DNA of 64,000 bases from JAWRCU01 sp033542235 (GTDB lineage Bacteria; Pseudomonadota; Alphaproteobacteria; Rhizobiales; Rhizobiaceae). Positions 35,049 to 42,709 of the stretch are shown piece by piece. Location of the stretch: assembly GCF_033542235.1 (NCBI RefSeq), contig NZ_JAWRCU010000007.1, positions 1 to 64,000 of the forward strand, written 5' to 3'. Both the position numbers and the translations under genes were made by a program. Below the pieces are notes generated by a model, which saw only the letters and a list, made by a program, of their open reading frames with translations, made no database searches and was not told where the DNA came from. Numbering within the stretch: the first letter of the stretch is position 1; each line of letters begins with the position of its first letter.

Positions 35049-37822
35049 CCCTCCTGCTTTTTCAGGAGAAGCGCGCTCAGGCCAAGCAGCACCGGAATCG
35101 CAATCAGCAACGGCAGAAATTCACGCGACAAGTCGCTGAAATCGAGCGCCTTCGAGAAGGTGCCGCGCGCGATCGTCACGAAGTAGGTCGTCGGATAGAT
35201 CTTGCCGAAAAGTGCGCCCGCGCCCTGCAGGGAAGAAACCGGATCGATGATTCCCGAATACTGGACGGCGGGGATGAGGGTGATGAGCGCAGTGCCGAAG
35301 ATTGCGGCGATCTGGCTGCTCATGAATGTCGACAAGAGCAGCCCAATGCCCGTCGTGGCAATGACGTAGAGAAACGCTGCTGCGGAGAGCGTGAGAAAGC
35401 TGCCGGTGAACGGCACGCGGAAGATGAAGACAGCGATGGCCACCATCGTGAAAAAGTTCAGCATCGCGAGCGCAACATAGGGAAGCTGCTTGCCGAGCAG
35501 GAATTCAAGGCGGGTGACCGGGGTCACGTAGAAATTGGTGATCGATCCCAGCTCCTTCTCGCGGACGACGCTCAGAACCGCGAGCATGGCCGGGATCATC
35601 AACAGGAGCAGCGGGATGACTGCCGGCACCATTGCCACGAGGCTTTGGACATCCGGATTGTAGCGAAAGCGGGTTTCGAGCTGGAAATCCCCGACGGTTG
35701 CGGCGTTGCCGTAGAGCTGGCGCGCCTTCTGCGTCAGCCAGGCGGCATGCATCCCTTGTACGTAGCCTCGTACGGTCTCTGCGCGGCTGGGCATGGCGCC
35801 GTCTATCCACGCGCCGATCTCGACGCTATGGCCGCGGAAGACGTCCCGCCCGAAACCCGGTGGAATCTCGATGGCAAGCGAAAGCTCGCCGCTCCGCATG
35901 CGCCGGTCGAGGTCGGCATAGTCGATGATTGGCGCCTTTTCTGTGAAATAGCGCGAGCCGGCGATCTGGAGCGCGTAGTCGCGACTGATCGTCGTGTCAT
36001 CGCGGTCGAGAACCGCGAAGGAGAGGTTCTCGACGTCCATGTTGATGCCGTAGCCGATGACGAACATCAAAATGACGCTGCCGACGATGGCAAGGGTTGC
36101 GCGGATAGGGTCCCTCTGCAGCTCCAGTGCCTCCCGAAGCGAATAGGCGGACATCCGGCGAAAGAAGCCTCTGACCTTGCTCTGCGTGACGGCTTGTGGC
36201 CCAGGCTGGGCAAATTCGATCGGAGGTTTCGGCTCTATGATCGATGTCTTGCCGCCTTGCCCGATGGCGTCCTCCAGATAGGCGATGAAAGCCTCTTCGA
36301 GCGTGGCGGCGGAACGCTTGGCCATGATTGCGGGGGGCGTATCGCTGACGAGCACCTTGCCTGCATGCATGAGCGAAATGCGGTCGCAAAGCTCCGCCTC
36401 GTTCATGAAGTGTGTTGAGACGAAGATCGTCACATTGTCCTTGCGGGAGAGGTCTGACAGAAATTGCCAGAACCCGTCACGCGCGACGGGATCGACCCCC
36501 GACGTCGGCTCGTCGAGAATGAGAATGTCAGGCGAATGGATCACTGCCACCGCGAGTGACAGGCGCTGCCGGATACCAAGCGGCAGGGCGTCCGGGAGCA
36601 CATCCATCACGCCGGCAAGATCAAATCGTCGAGCCATTTCTTCGACGCGTGGGGGGATTGCTTCGGAATCCATCCGGAACAAACGGGCGTGAAGCTCAAG
36701 GTTCTGACGCACCGTCAATTCCGTATATAGCGAGAAGGCCTGCGACATGTATCCAACCCGCCGTCGTACATCGATGTCGTTAGGGTCCACCTCCCGGCCG
36801 AACAGGCGCGCCGTGCCTTCGCTCGCGGGCAGAAGACCGGTCAGCATCTTCATGGTGGTCGTCTTGCCGCAGCCATTCGAGCCGAGGAAGCCGAATATCT
36901 CACCCCGGCCGATGCGAAAGCTCACATGATCGACGGCGGTGAAGTCGCCAAACCGCATGGTGAGATGTTCGGCCTCGATGGCGACCTCGCCCTGATCTGC
37001 CGACAGGCGAGGGGGGATGACAACTTCGGTGTGGCCCTCACGCTTTTCTTCGGGAAGCAGTTCTATGAAGGCGGCGTCGAGGGTGGGCGCTCCTGTCTTT
37101 TCCCGCAAGCTTGCGGGCGAGCCAGTTGCGAGCACTCGGCCCGCATCCATTGCCACCAGCCAGTCAAAGCGCTCTGCTTCCTCCATATAGGCGGTGGCCA
37201 CGATGACGCTCATGCCTGTGCGATTGCCGCGGATCTCGTCGATCAACTCCCAAAATTGGCGTCGCGACAGCGGATCGACGCCGGTTGTAGGCTCATCGAG
37301 GATCAGGAGATCGGGATCGTGGATCAGGGAGCAGCACAGGCCGAGCTTCTGCTTCATCCCTCCCGAGAGCTTGCCGGCCGGCCGGTCCACAAAGGGAGCA
37401 AGCCCCGTGCTTTCTACGAGCTCGGCGATGCGCCGTTTGCGCTCTCGCGCGTCATGCCCGAACAGGCGCCCGAAGAAGTCGATGTTCTCGAATACGGATA
37501 GCGTCGGATAGAGGTTCTTGCCCAGCCCCTGCGGCATGTAGGCGATTTTTGGGTAGATAAGGTTTCGGTGCATGCTGTCGGCACTGTCACCGCCGAGCAC
37601 CTCGATTTGCCCCTCCTGGACGATGTGCGCTCCGGCAATCAGCGACAACAGGCTGGACTTGCCCACGCCGTCAGGGCCGATCAGGCCGACCATGCAGCCC
37701 GAGGGCATGTCGAGGGTGAGCCCGTCCAGCGCCCGTGTTCTCCCATAGGAGAGCCCCACTGCGTTCAGGCGCACCACGGGCGCAGAAGTGACGGACCGGC
37801 CCTCGGTGGGACGGTCGTTCAT
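35045..37822 (-). CDS. RbbA-type ABC exporter, two ATPase domains fused to an ABC-2 permease
   Basis: 925 residues from ATG 37822 (MNDRPTEG), overlapping the upstream stop by 4 bases. ATPase 1 (about 15-240) has GPDGVGKSS as Walker A, LSGGMKQKLGL and LLILDEPTTGVDP. ATPase 2 (about 275-510) has GSNGCGKTT and ILILDEPTSGVDP, but its signature loop reads LPLGIRQRLSL. A C-terminal ABC-2 permease part (about 565-915) contains VVREKELGSITNFYVTPVTRLEFLLGKQ. In E. coli RbbA was first described as ribosome-associated, but this gene layout, with an HlyD-type partner and a second permease, points to export. The start and the overlaps indicate strict coupling. Confidence 0.88.
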   Translation of the reverse strand: MNDRPTEGRSVTSAPVVRLNAVGLSYGRTRALDGLTLDMPSGCMVGLIGPDGVGKSSLLSLIAGAHIVQEGQIEVLGGDSADSMHRNLIYPKIAYMPQGLGKNLYPTLSVFENIDFFGRLFGHDARERKRRIAELVESTGLAPFVDRPAGKLSGGMKQKLGLCCSLIHDPDLLILDEPTTGVDPLSRRQFWELIDEIRGNRTGMSVIVATAYMEEAERFDWLVAMDAGRVLATGSPASLREKTGAPTLDAAFIELLPEEKREGHTEVVIPPRLSADQGEVAIEAEHLTMRFGDFTAVDHVSFRIGRGEIFGFLGSNGCGKTTTMKMLTGLLPASEGTARLFGREVDPNDIDVRRRVGYMSQAFSLYTELTVRQNLELHARLFRMDSEAIPPRVEEMARRFDLAGVMDVLPDALPLGIRQRLSLAVAVIHSPDILILDEPTSGVDPVARDGFWQFLSDLSRKDNVTIFVSTHFMNEAELCDRISLMHAGKVLVSDTPPAIMAKRSAATLEEAFIAYLEDAIGQGGKTSIIEPKPPIEFAQPGPQAVTQSKVRGFFRRMSAYSLREALELQRDPIRATLAIVGSVILMFVIGYGINMDVENLSFAVLDRDDTTISRDYALQIAGSRYFTEKAPIIDYADLDRRMRSGELSLAIEIPPGFGRDVFRGHSVEIGAWIDGAMPSRAETVRGYVQGMHAAWLTQKARQLYGNAATVGDFQLETRFRYNPDVQSLVAMVPAVIPLLLLMIPAMLAVLSVVREKELGSITNFYVTPVTRLEFLLGKQLPYVALAMLNFFTMVAIAVFIFRVPFTGSFLTLSAAAFLYVIATTGIGLLLSTFMSSQIAAIFGTALITLIPAVQYSGIIDPVSSLQGAGALFGKIYPTTYFVTIARGTFSKALDFSDLSREFLPLLIAIPVLLGLSALLLKKQEG

Positions 37823-38889
37823 TGCACGAGCGTCCCCTGGAGGTTCGCCGGCCATTCGGCATTGGGATCAATCCGGACATAGGCCATGCCCGGCAGGCCG
37901 GTCTTGACCTGCTCGATGTGTTTGCGCAGCAGCTCGGGAGCTATCTGCGCCTTGACCCTGAACATGAGCTTCTGGCGCTCTTCCTCGGTCTCGACGGTCT
38001 TCGGCGTAAACTGGGCGACGTCGGAGACAAAGGTCACCTTGGCGGGAACGACATATTGCGGGGCCGCGTCGAGCACGAGGCGGACTTCGGACCCGATCGC
38101 GACGCGGCCCGCCTGCGCAGTAGGAAGGAAGAACGTCATGTAGACTTCCTCGAGATTGACCAGGTTCAGAACCCGCCCTCCTGCAGCCAGAACCTCGCCG
38201 GGCTGCGCAACGCGATATTGAACGCGACCGTTCCGCGGCGATCTCAAGGTGCTGTCGTTGATATCAGCCTTGATGCTTTCTATGGCTGCCCTGGCTGCGT
38301 CGACCGCTGCTTGCGCGTCGACGACCTGGGCCTGCGCGGTGCTGATCGCCGCGTCTGCCGCGGCGAGCTGAGCCTGGGCAGCCCCGACAGCCGCGGTGGC
38401 GGACGCGGCGCTTGCCCGATCATCATCAAGTACCTGTTGCGATATTGTCCTGGCCGCCGCGAGTTGCTGGGAGCGCGCGAGCCTTCTGGTAGCGGCATCG
38501 AGCGTTGCTTCATTTTGCGTGACGACGGCGGCAGCCGCTGTTCGTTCGGCCTCCCTCTGCTTCACAAGGCTTTTGTTGGCATCGACGTTGATGAGTGCCC
38601 GTTGCAGTTCCGCTTCAGCTTGGCGGGCCTTTGCCTCCAGCTGCTCGGTATCCATCTGGGCAATCACCTGGCCGGCCGTGACGAAGTCGCCTTCATTGAC
38701 CAGGATGTCGCGAATCCTCCCTGCGACCTTCGTGGAGATGTCGATCTCGACAGCCTCGATACGGCCATTTCCGCTGGTAAACCCGGCCGGCAGACCGCCA
38801 CGGCCATAGGCTTGCCATGCAATATAGCCGGCAATGGCTATGATTGCGGCGAGAGCAGCGAGTAACCATCCTCTACGGCGCGAAGTCAT
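37819..38889 (-). CDS. HlyD/YhiI-type membrane fusion protein
   Basis: 356 residues from ATG 38889 (MTSRRRGWL), with AAGGA about 11 bases upstream; a TTG at 38907 is an alternative. One membrane helix (about 7-26) is followed by a lipoyl half (GRIEAVEIDISTKVAGRIRDILVNEGDFVTAGQVI), a long Ala/Gln-rich coiled hairpin (about 75-215), the second half (STLRSPRNGRVQYRVAQPGEVLAAGGRVLNLV) and a barrel. It is the periplasmic adaptor of the ABC exporter encoded downstream. It lies only 14 bases after the stop of the AraC-type regulator, so regulator and exporter probably share a transcript. Confidence 0.88.
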   Translation of the reverse strand: MTSRRRGWLLAALAAIIAIAGYIAWQAYGRGGLPAGFTSGNGRIEAVEIDISTKVAGRIRDILVNEGDFVTAGQVIAQMDTEQLEAKARQAEAELQRALINVDANKSLVKQREAERTAAAAVVTQNEATLDAATRRLARSQQLAAARTISQQVLDDDRASAASATAAVGAAQAQLAAADAAISTAQAQVVDAQAAVDAARAAIESIKADINDSTLRSPRNGRVQYRVAQPGEVLAAGGRVLNLVNLEEVYMTFFLPTAQAGRVAIGSEVRLVLDAAPQYVVPAKVTFVSDVAQFTPKTVETEEERQKLMFRVKAQIAPELLRKHIEQVKTGLPGMAYVRIDPNAEWPANLQGTLVQ

Positions 38890-38903
38890 TGTCGCGAGTT
38901 CCT

Positions 38904-40046
38904 TCAAGCCTGCAGGCGTCGCAGCAACGCGCCCAGGCGCTCGCCAGGGTGTATCGATCTCAGATCGTCACGGCTCCGGTTCGGCGGTCGGTCCGTGACG
39001 CTTGCTCGAATCTCGGTTGGGCTGCGGCCGAATTCACGTCGAAATGCGCGGCTGAATTCCGCCCCGTCGGTGAACCCGTGTTCCTCGGCGATATCGCAAA
39101 TCCGCCGATGTTCACTTGGATCGGCGAGAACCGCGTAGGCATGCAGAAGCCGACGGTGCTGGATGTAATGCGTGACGCCGCCGGATGCTTCGAACAGCCG
39201 GTAGAGCCGTGAGCGCGATACTCTCAACTCCGTAAGCAATGCTGCCACGCCAAGATCAGGGTCGAACAGGCGATCCTGGACGAAGCGCCGCGCCCGCTCG
39301 AGCAGCACAGTCGCAAACGGTTCACGGGCTTCGTCAGCCGTGTCGGTAGACGGTGCGGCGCAGGCAAGTATCATGGCACGCGTAGCGCTCGCCATTCTGG
39401 GGACGTCGGTGCTGTCGAGCATAGGCAGCCGCCGAGCAAGGCTGACCATATAATCCGCGAAAAGCTGGCCCATTTGATGGTCGAGAACGGAAAACTCGAT
39501 GGCATCAAGGATATGGATCGCATCGCGGAAGAAGTCGCGCGGCACAAAGAGCAGCAACAGCTCGGCGTCGGTAACAAATCCGTCGAAGGATCTGCCGAGC
39601 GTATGGACCTGCGCGGATCCGGCCGTGCAGTCGAATATGCTATAAGGGCCGACCGTCGTGACTTGCCCTTTCACAACAAGGCTCAAAACCCAGTGATCGA
39701 TCGGCTGCCGCTGGACCGGAGCTGTGACACTGGCGAAGCCAAAGCCGTCGGTCCTGATCCGCGCGAAAGCGAGGTCGCCTAGATCCCACACATGCTGAAT
39801 GGCGGCGAAACCTCCCTGCCGGTCGCGAGGCTCGATCACGCGCAGGATCGGCGCAAGACTGTTGCTCCAGGCCGTGAATTGCTCGCGGCGAGGGAGCTCA
39901 AGCGTCGAAAATTGAAAGGCTGGGATTGGCGATTTTTCGGGGCTTTTCGGCGGCGAATGGAGAGCCGCGCTGCGGCGCGGCCGGACGACCACACGCTCAA
40001 TGGCCGTGACGGGCGACGTGGCTGACTGCGACGCTGGCAGCGACAT
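38904..40046 (-). CDS. Second AraC-type regulator with RxxxR motif (CuxR-like paralogue)
   Basis: 380 residues from ATG 40046, with GAGGA just upstream. The N-terminus carries RVVVR (R18-R22, an RxxxR motif). A cupin-like domain (about 60-215) follows, beginning FSTLELPRREQFTAW, which matches FSTRGLPSQDQFAAW of the CuxR-like protein at 8587-9690. The C-terminal double helix-turn-helix (about 275-370) reads VSRSRLYRLFEASGGVTHYIQHRRLL against ISRTRLYELFEPSGGVNHYIQRRRLL in the paralogue. If the RxxxR-cupin pocket is intact it may also bind c-di-GMP. It heads the ABC exporter operon, so it probably controls that operon. Confidence 0.75.
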   Translation of the reverse strand: MSLPASQSATSPVTAIERVVVRPRRSAALHSPPKSPEKSPIPAFQFSTLELPRREQFTAWSNSLAPILRVIEPRDRQGGFAAIQHVWDLGDLAFARIRTDGFGFASVTAPVQRQPIDHWVLSLVVKGQVTTVGPYSIFDCTAGSAQVHTLGRSFDGFVTDAELLLLFVPRDFFRDAIHILDAIEFSVLDHQMGQLFADYMVSLARRLPMLDSTDVPRMASATRAMILACAAPSTDTADEAREPFATVLLERARRFVQDRLFDPDLGVAALLTELRVSRSRLYRLFEASGGVTHYIQHRRLLHAYAVLADPSEHRRICDIAEEHGFTDGAEFSRAFRREFGRSPTEIRASVTDRPPNRSRDDLRSIHPGERLGALLRRLQA

Positions 40047-40340
40047 CACTTCCTCAAGTGCCGACCCGCGCCCCCCTTAAATGCTAAACAAGCCAAAGAT
40101 AGTTTCAAGTACCTCAACATCGAAGCGATCTGCGCTCAGTCCGCGTCGTCCACTTCTCGTTGTGATGTTCGCTGATCCGCTCCTTGGGCGTTTATCTTCG
40201 AAATAGAAACGCAGCGCATAGTCTTGGGATTCGCTGCTAAACTCATTCGCAAAGCTGCGCTGTAGACTTGTCCGTCAGGCGATGTGCCGGCTCGAAGCAA
40301 AACGCCGGGGGCATTGCTGTGCTGGATGCGGAGGTTTGTT
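40047..40340. other. Intergenic region, no gene seen
   Basis: Nearly 300 bases lie between the divergent starts of the second AraC-type gene and a small membrane protein gene. It should hold both promoters. I saw no convincing boxes, palindrome or small gene. A minus-strand frame that crosses into the small membrane protein gene has no supported start. Confidence 0.6.
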
Positions 40341-40547
40341 ATGGCGGCAAACGACGAAATTCCCCGCCCTCTGGTCAATAAGCTGAGCGGTCTCATTCTG
40401 ATCATCGTAGGCTTTCTGCTGGCGACAGCGGGCTACAGATACGGGCATTCCTGGTACATCGGCGGCGGAATCGTTGCTCTCGTGGTGGGCCTGGTCCTGG
40501 TGGTGCGCAAGATCATGGAGCGCAATCGAAGCAGCGAGTTTCGATGA
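40341..40547 (+). CDS. Small two-helix membrane protein
   Basis: 68 residues from ATG 40341, with GGAGG 9 bases upstream; a longer in-frame extension lacks a ribosome site. Two hydrophobic helices (about 14-31 and 37-57) with a short loop RYGHSWY are followed by a basic tail VRKIMERNRSSEFR. No family was recognised. The gene is isolated on the + strand between minus-strand genes and converges on the glycine-zipper lipoprotein gene. Confidence 0.65.
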   Translation: MAANDEIPRPLVNKLSGLILIIVGFLLATAGYRYGHSWYIGGGIVALVVGLVLVVRKIMERNRSSEFR

Positions 40548-40647
40548 AGCGCCAATGCCGACAGGCCATCAGCCGTGGCTGTGGTTCCCGCACCACTTCT
40601 GAAGCCTGGTGAGCTTCCGGCACGCTGTCTATCACAGAAGAACGTTC

Positions 40648-40678
40648 CCTTGCCGGTCCGCAACCGTGTCCGGCAAGG
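40648..40678. terminator. Hairpin 1 between convergent genes
   Basis: A 9-bp stem, CCTTGCCGG (40648-40656) with CCGGCAAGG (40670-40678), has a 13-base loop. It lies between the convergent small membrane protein and lipoprotein genes. No U tract follows, so its role as a terminator is inferred. Confidence 0.45.
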
Positions 40679-40692
40679 AGGCGTCTGCTCCT

Positions 40693-40721
40693 CCGCGGGA
40701 AGGTCCATGCCAGTCCCGCGG
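40693..40721. terminator. Hairpin 2 between convergent genes
   Basis: An 8-bp stem, CCGCGGGA (40693-40700) with TCCCGCGG (40714-40721), has a 13-base loop. It directly follows hairpin 1 and has the same loop length. It could terminate minus-strand transcription from the lipoprotein gene. Confidence 0.45.
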
Positions 40722-40737
40722 CTTCTCCATCATGCTG

Positions 40738-41001
40738 CTACCTCCTGCTGCACCGCGCTTCGAAAACGCGGCCGTGCCGATCTCGGTAGAGACAATAGCC
40801 CGGGTGATCGCTCGCCGAGCCGATCAAGGTCCCGGCGACTGCGCCTGCAGTGCCGCCGATGATCGCATTTCGCACGTCGTTGCCGCCCGCCAGCGTTCCA
40901 AGCGCAGCGCCGCCGGCGCCGCCGATCACGGCGCCTTTCTCCGCGCCTGTGCACCCCGTCAGGACTGCAACGGTCGAAAGTGCAAAGATCAGCTTTTTCA
41001 T
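40738..41001 (-). CDS. Glycine-zipper lipoprotein (OsmB-like)
   Basis: 87 residues, with AGGAG 8 bases before ATG 41001. A lipoprotein signal ends in VLTGC. A glycine-zipper segment follows (GAVIGGAGGAALGTLAGG and AIIGGTAGAVAGTLIGSA), then a short tail with two Cys, HPGYCLYRDRHGRVFEARCSRR. Such small lipoproteins sit in the outer membrane and are often induced by osmotic or envelope stress. The gene follows the Kazal lipoprotein gene by 78 bases on the same strand. Confidence 0.82.
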   Translation of the reverse strand: MKKLIFALSTVAVLTGCTGAEKGAVIGGAGGAALGTLAGGNDVRNAIIGGTAGAVAGTLIGSASDHPGYCLYRDRHGRVFEARCSRR

Positions 41002-41079
41002 TAAGTTCTCCTGGTAAATTTCAGTTCTGATGAAGGCTCGCCAGCTGCCAAGTTTGGGCCGGAGCAGGCAGTGGCCAAT

Positions 41080-41613
41080 TCAGCGGCAGCGCCCGATATG
41101 GACGAGGCGGAACCCGTGCGCTCGCGCCAGGCAAGAATTGTCGAACGTAAGCGAGAGGTTGCCGCGCCGGGCGCAGACCGGGGCGAATTCGCGCGTGCAG
41201 GCAATCGGTTGGTTGGGGAGCGGTCCAACGCTTGCTCTGCACTGGCCGCGGTGCACGACCTGGAACCCCGACGCCCGAGCCAGGCAGGGATTGTCGAAGG
41301 TTCTCTGCTGGCCGCCGCGCCGGGCGCAGACCGGGGCGAATTCGCGTGTGCAGGCGACCGGAGGGCCGGGGACCGGCCTGCCGCTTACACTGCACTGTCC
41401 GCGATACATAAGCTGAAATCCTGACGCCCGAGCGAGGCATGAGTTGGTGAAGGTCCGCAGTTCGCTTCCCCGCCGGGCGCAGACGGGAGCGAACTCGTTG
41501 GTGCAGGCGTGCGCCCGCGCCGGGACCGGATGCTGCTCCACGGCCACCGTACATGCCGACGCGGTCACTAGGACCAAAACGAAAGCGAGGACCCGATGGA
41601 CATCGCTCGACAT
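41080..41613 (-). CDS. Lipoprotein with three tandem Kazal-type inhibitor domains
   Basis: 177 residues. A lipoprotein signal ends at Cys21 (TASAC). Three repeats of 51 residues follow, each with four Cys in fixed spacing: C37-C45-C59-C74, C88-C96-C110-C125 and C139-C147-C161-C176. Each repeat has EFAPVCARRG, TF.N.CLARA.GF and G.C. The pattern PVC...G...TF.N.C is that of Kazal-type serine protease inhibitors, in a reduced four-Cys form. It may protect the envelope from proteases of hosts, predators or the cell itself. Its start overlaps the end of the upstream membrane-protein gene by 46 bases. The reactive-site residue cannot be set with certainty. Confidence 0.82.
   Translation of the reverse strand: MSSDVHRVLAFVLVLVTASACTVAVEQHPVPARAHACTNEFAPVCARRGSELRTFTNSCLARASGFQLMYRGQCSVSGRPVPGPPVACTREFAPVCARRGGQQRTFDNPCLARASGFQVVHRGQCRASVGPLPNQPIACTREFAPVCARRGNLSLTFDNSCLARAHGFRLVHIGRCR
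41086..41505 (-). repeat. Three 153-bp tandem repeats encoding Kazal-type units
   Basis: Units at about 41392-41505, 41239-41352 and 41086-41199 are spaced exactly 153 bases apart. The block CGGGCGCAGACCGGGGCGAA recurs almost unchanged in two units and with a few changes in the third. Recent internal duplication explains this better than old divergence. Confidence 0.8.
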
Positions 41614-41936
41614 CGAGTCACCTTCGCCTTTCCGGTGTCAATCTCAGGCTCGTATGAGCGTTCTTGCAACCCGGCCAGCAATACAAGGATGAGGCCGCCT
41701 AAAAGCCCTACCACTATGCTGCCGATGAGGATGGCTGGCGTCAGACCGACAACATTCCCGACAGGGCCGATGAATCGTCCCAGGCCCAGAACGCGTGTCG
41801 TGGGCCATTCAAGAATGAGGCCTCCGATGCCGCCGACCAAAGCGTTGATGACCCAGCCGAAGCTGTAGCTGCGGACCCAGCGGCCAAGCGCAATTCCGGC
41901 GACGGCACCAGACAGGAATTCGATGATCAGCAGCAT
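41568..41936 (-). CDS. Small glycine-rich membrane protein (GlsB/YeaQ-like)
   Basis: 122 residues with three hydrophobic segments (about 3-20, 27-47, 62-90) rich in Gly pairs: SGAVAGIALGRWV, INALVGGIGGLILEW, and LIGSIVVGLLGGLILVLLAG. The first two resemble the GlsB/YeaQ family of small stress-linked membrane proteins, but this one is longer. Its C-terminal 15 codons overlap the start of the Kazal gene in another frame. No clear ribosome site precedes ATG 41936. It follows the DUF1269-like gene by 16 bases, so the two are probably co-transcribed. Confidence 0.6.
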   Translation of the reverse strand: MLLIIEFLSGAVAGIALGRWVRSYSFGWVINALVGGIGGLILEWPTTRVLGLGRFIGPVGNVVGLTPAILIGSIVVGLLGGLILVLLAGLQERSYEPEIDTGKAKVTRCRAMSIGSSLSFWS

Positions 41937-41952
41937 GCCGCCGGCATGCCCG

Positions 41953-42477
41953 TCATGGCGCCTGGGTCGCTTCGTGCGTCGGTTCCTGCGTGGATGCCCG
42001 GCTGAGCGCCTCGCGCAGAACCTGTTCCTTGCTTTCGTCCAGCGACGTCTTCAGCACCGTGCCGCCATAGCCCTCGATCTCCTTCAGGACCTTGTCTGCC
42101 GTCATGTCCTGGATAAGCAGGAACAGCGCCCCTTTTCCCGGGTCGAGGTTGGCCGCCAGCTCCTTCATGAATGCATCGTTGATGCCAGCGTCGGTCAGCG
42201 CCCCAGCGATGGCGCCGGACGCGGCTCCCATGGCGACGCCGAGCAATGGATTGAGAAACAGAAGGCCGATGAGCAGCCCCCAGAAGCTGCCCTGCGCGGC
42301 GCCTGCTGCGGTGGTGTTGACGACCTGGTTGAGCTTGATCTTGCCGGCTTCGGTCTTGGTCGCGATCACGGCATCGCCGAGCTTGATAAGATACTCCTTC
42401 TGCAGGTCGAACAGCTTGCTCCGCACCTCTTCCGCTTTGGCCTCAGTGGGATAGACAATGACGATGAGACTGGACAT
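41953..42477 (-). CDS. DUF1269-like membrane protein
   Basis: 174 residues from ATG 42477 (MSSLIVIVYP). An N-terminal ferredoxin-like part (IVIVYPTEAKAEEVRSKLFDLQKEYLIKLGDAVIATKTEAGKIKLNQ) is followed by a Gly/Ala-rich double membrane segment (about 60-100; GSFWGLLIGLLFLNPLLGVAMGAASGAIAGAL) and a second alpha/beta part (about 105-150). This matches DUF1269 proteins, which are common near stress genes in proteobacteria. The function is unknown. It heads a possible four-gene unit with the GlsB-like, Kazal and glycine-zipper genes. Confidence 0.8.
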   Translation of the reverse strand: MSSLIVIVYPTEAKAEEVRSKLFDLQKEYLIKLGDAVIATKTEAGKIKLNQVVNTTAAGAAQGSFWGLLIGLLFLNPLLGVAMGAASGAIAGALTDAGINDAFMKELAANLDPGKGALFLLIQDMTADKVLKEIEGYGGTVLKTSLDESKEQVLREALSRASTQEPTHEATQAP

Positions 42478-42615
42478 GAACACCATCCGTGCCGAGTTGT
42501 CACGGCACTCTATCCTCCCATTCGCTGGAAGAAATTAGCTGAGAATCCCGTGGCCATGCTCTGCATCTCTTTGTGCGAGCAAAGCTGACCGCGGCGGCAC
42601 GGGTGCTACCGTCCA

Positions 42616-42648
42616 GATCACCACGAGCCGAGCGAGTTCGTGGTGATC
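42616..42648 (-). terminator. Hairpin downstream of the binding-protein gene
   Basis: A perfect 11-bp stem, GATCACCACGA (42616-42626) with TCGTGGTGATC (42638-42648), has an 11-base loop. It lies about 62 bases after the stop of the minus-strand binding-protein gene and before the DUF1269-like gene. It is a good candidate end for the GntR-to-binding-protein operon. Confidence 0.6.
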
Positions 42649-42709
42649 CGATGCGACAGGCAGAGGCCCCTCAGGGAAACGGGCTCGTGCCGGATGTTCA
42701 AATCCGTAG

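Noticed and set aside
40136..40405. 89-codon frame on the minus strand across a small membrane protein gene
   Set aside because: It has no ribosome site, overlaps a better-supported gene on the other strand, and has no recognised motif.
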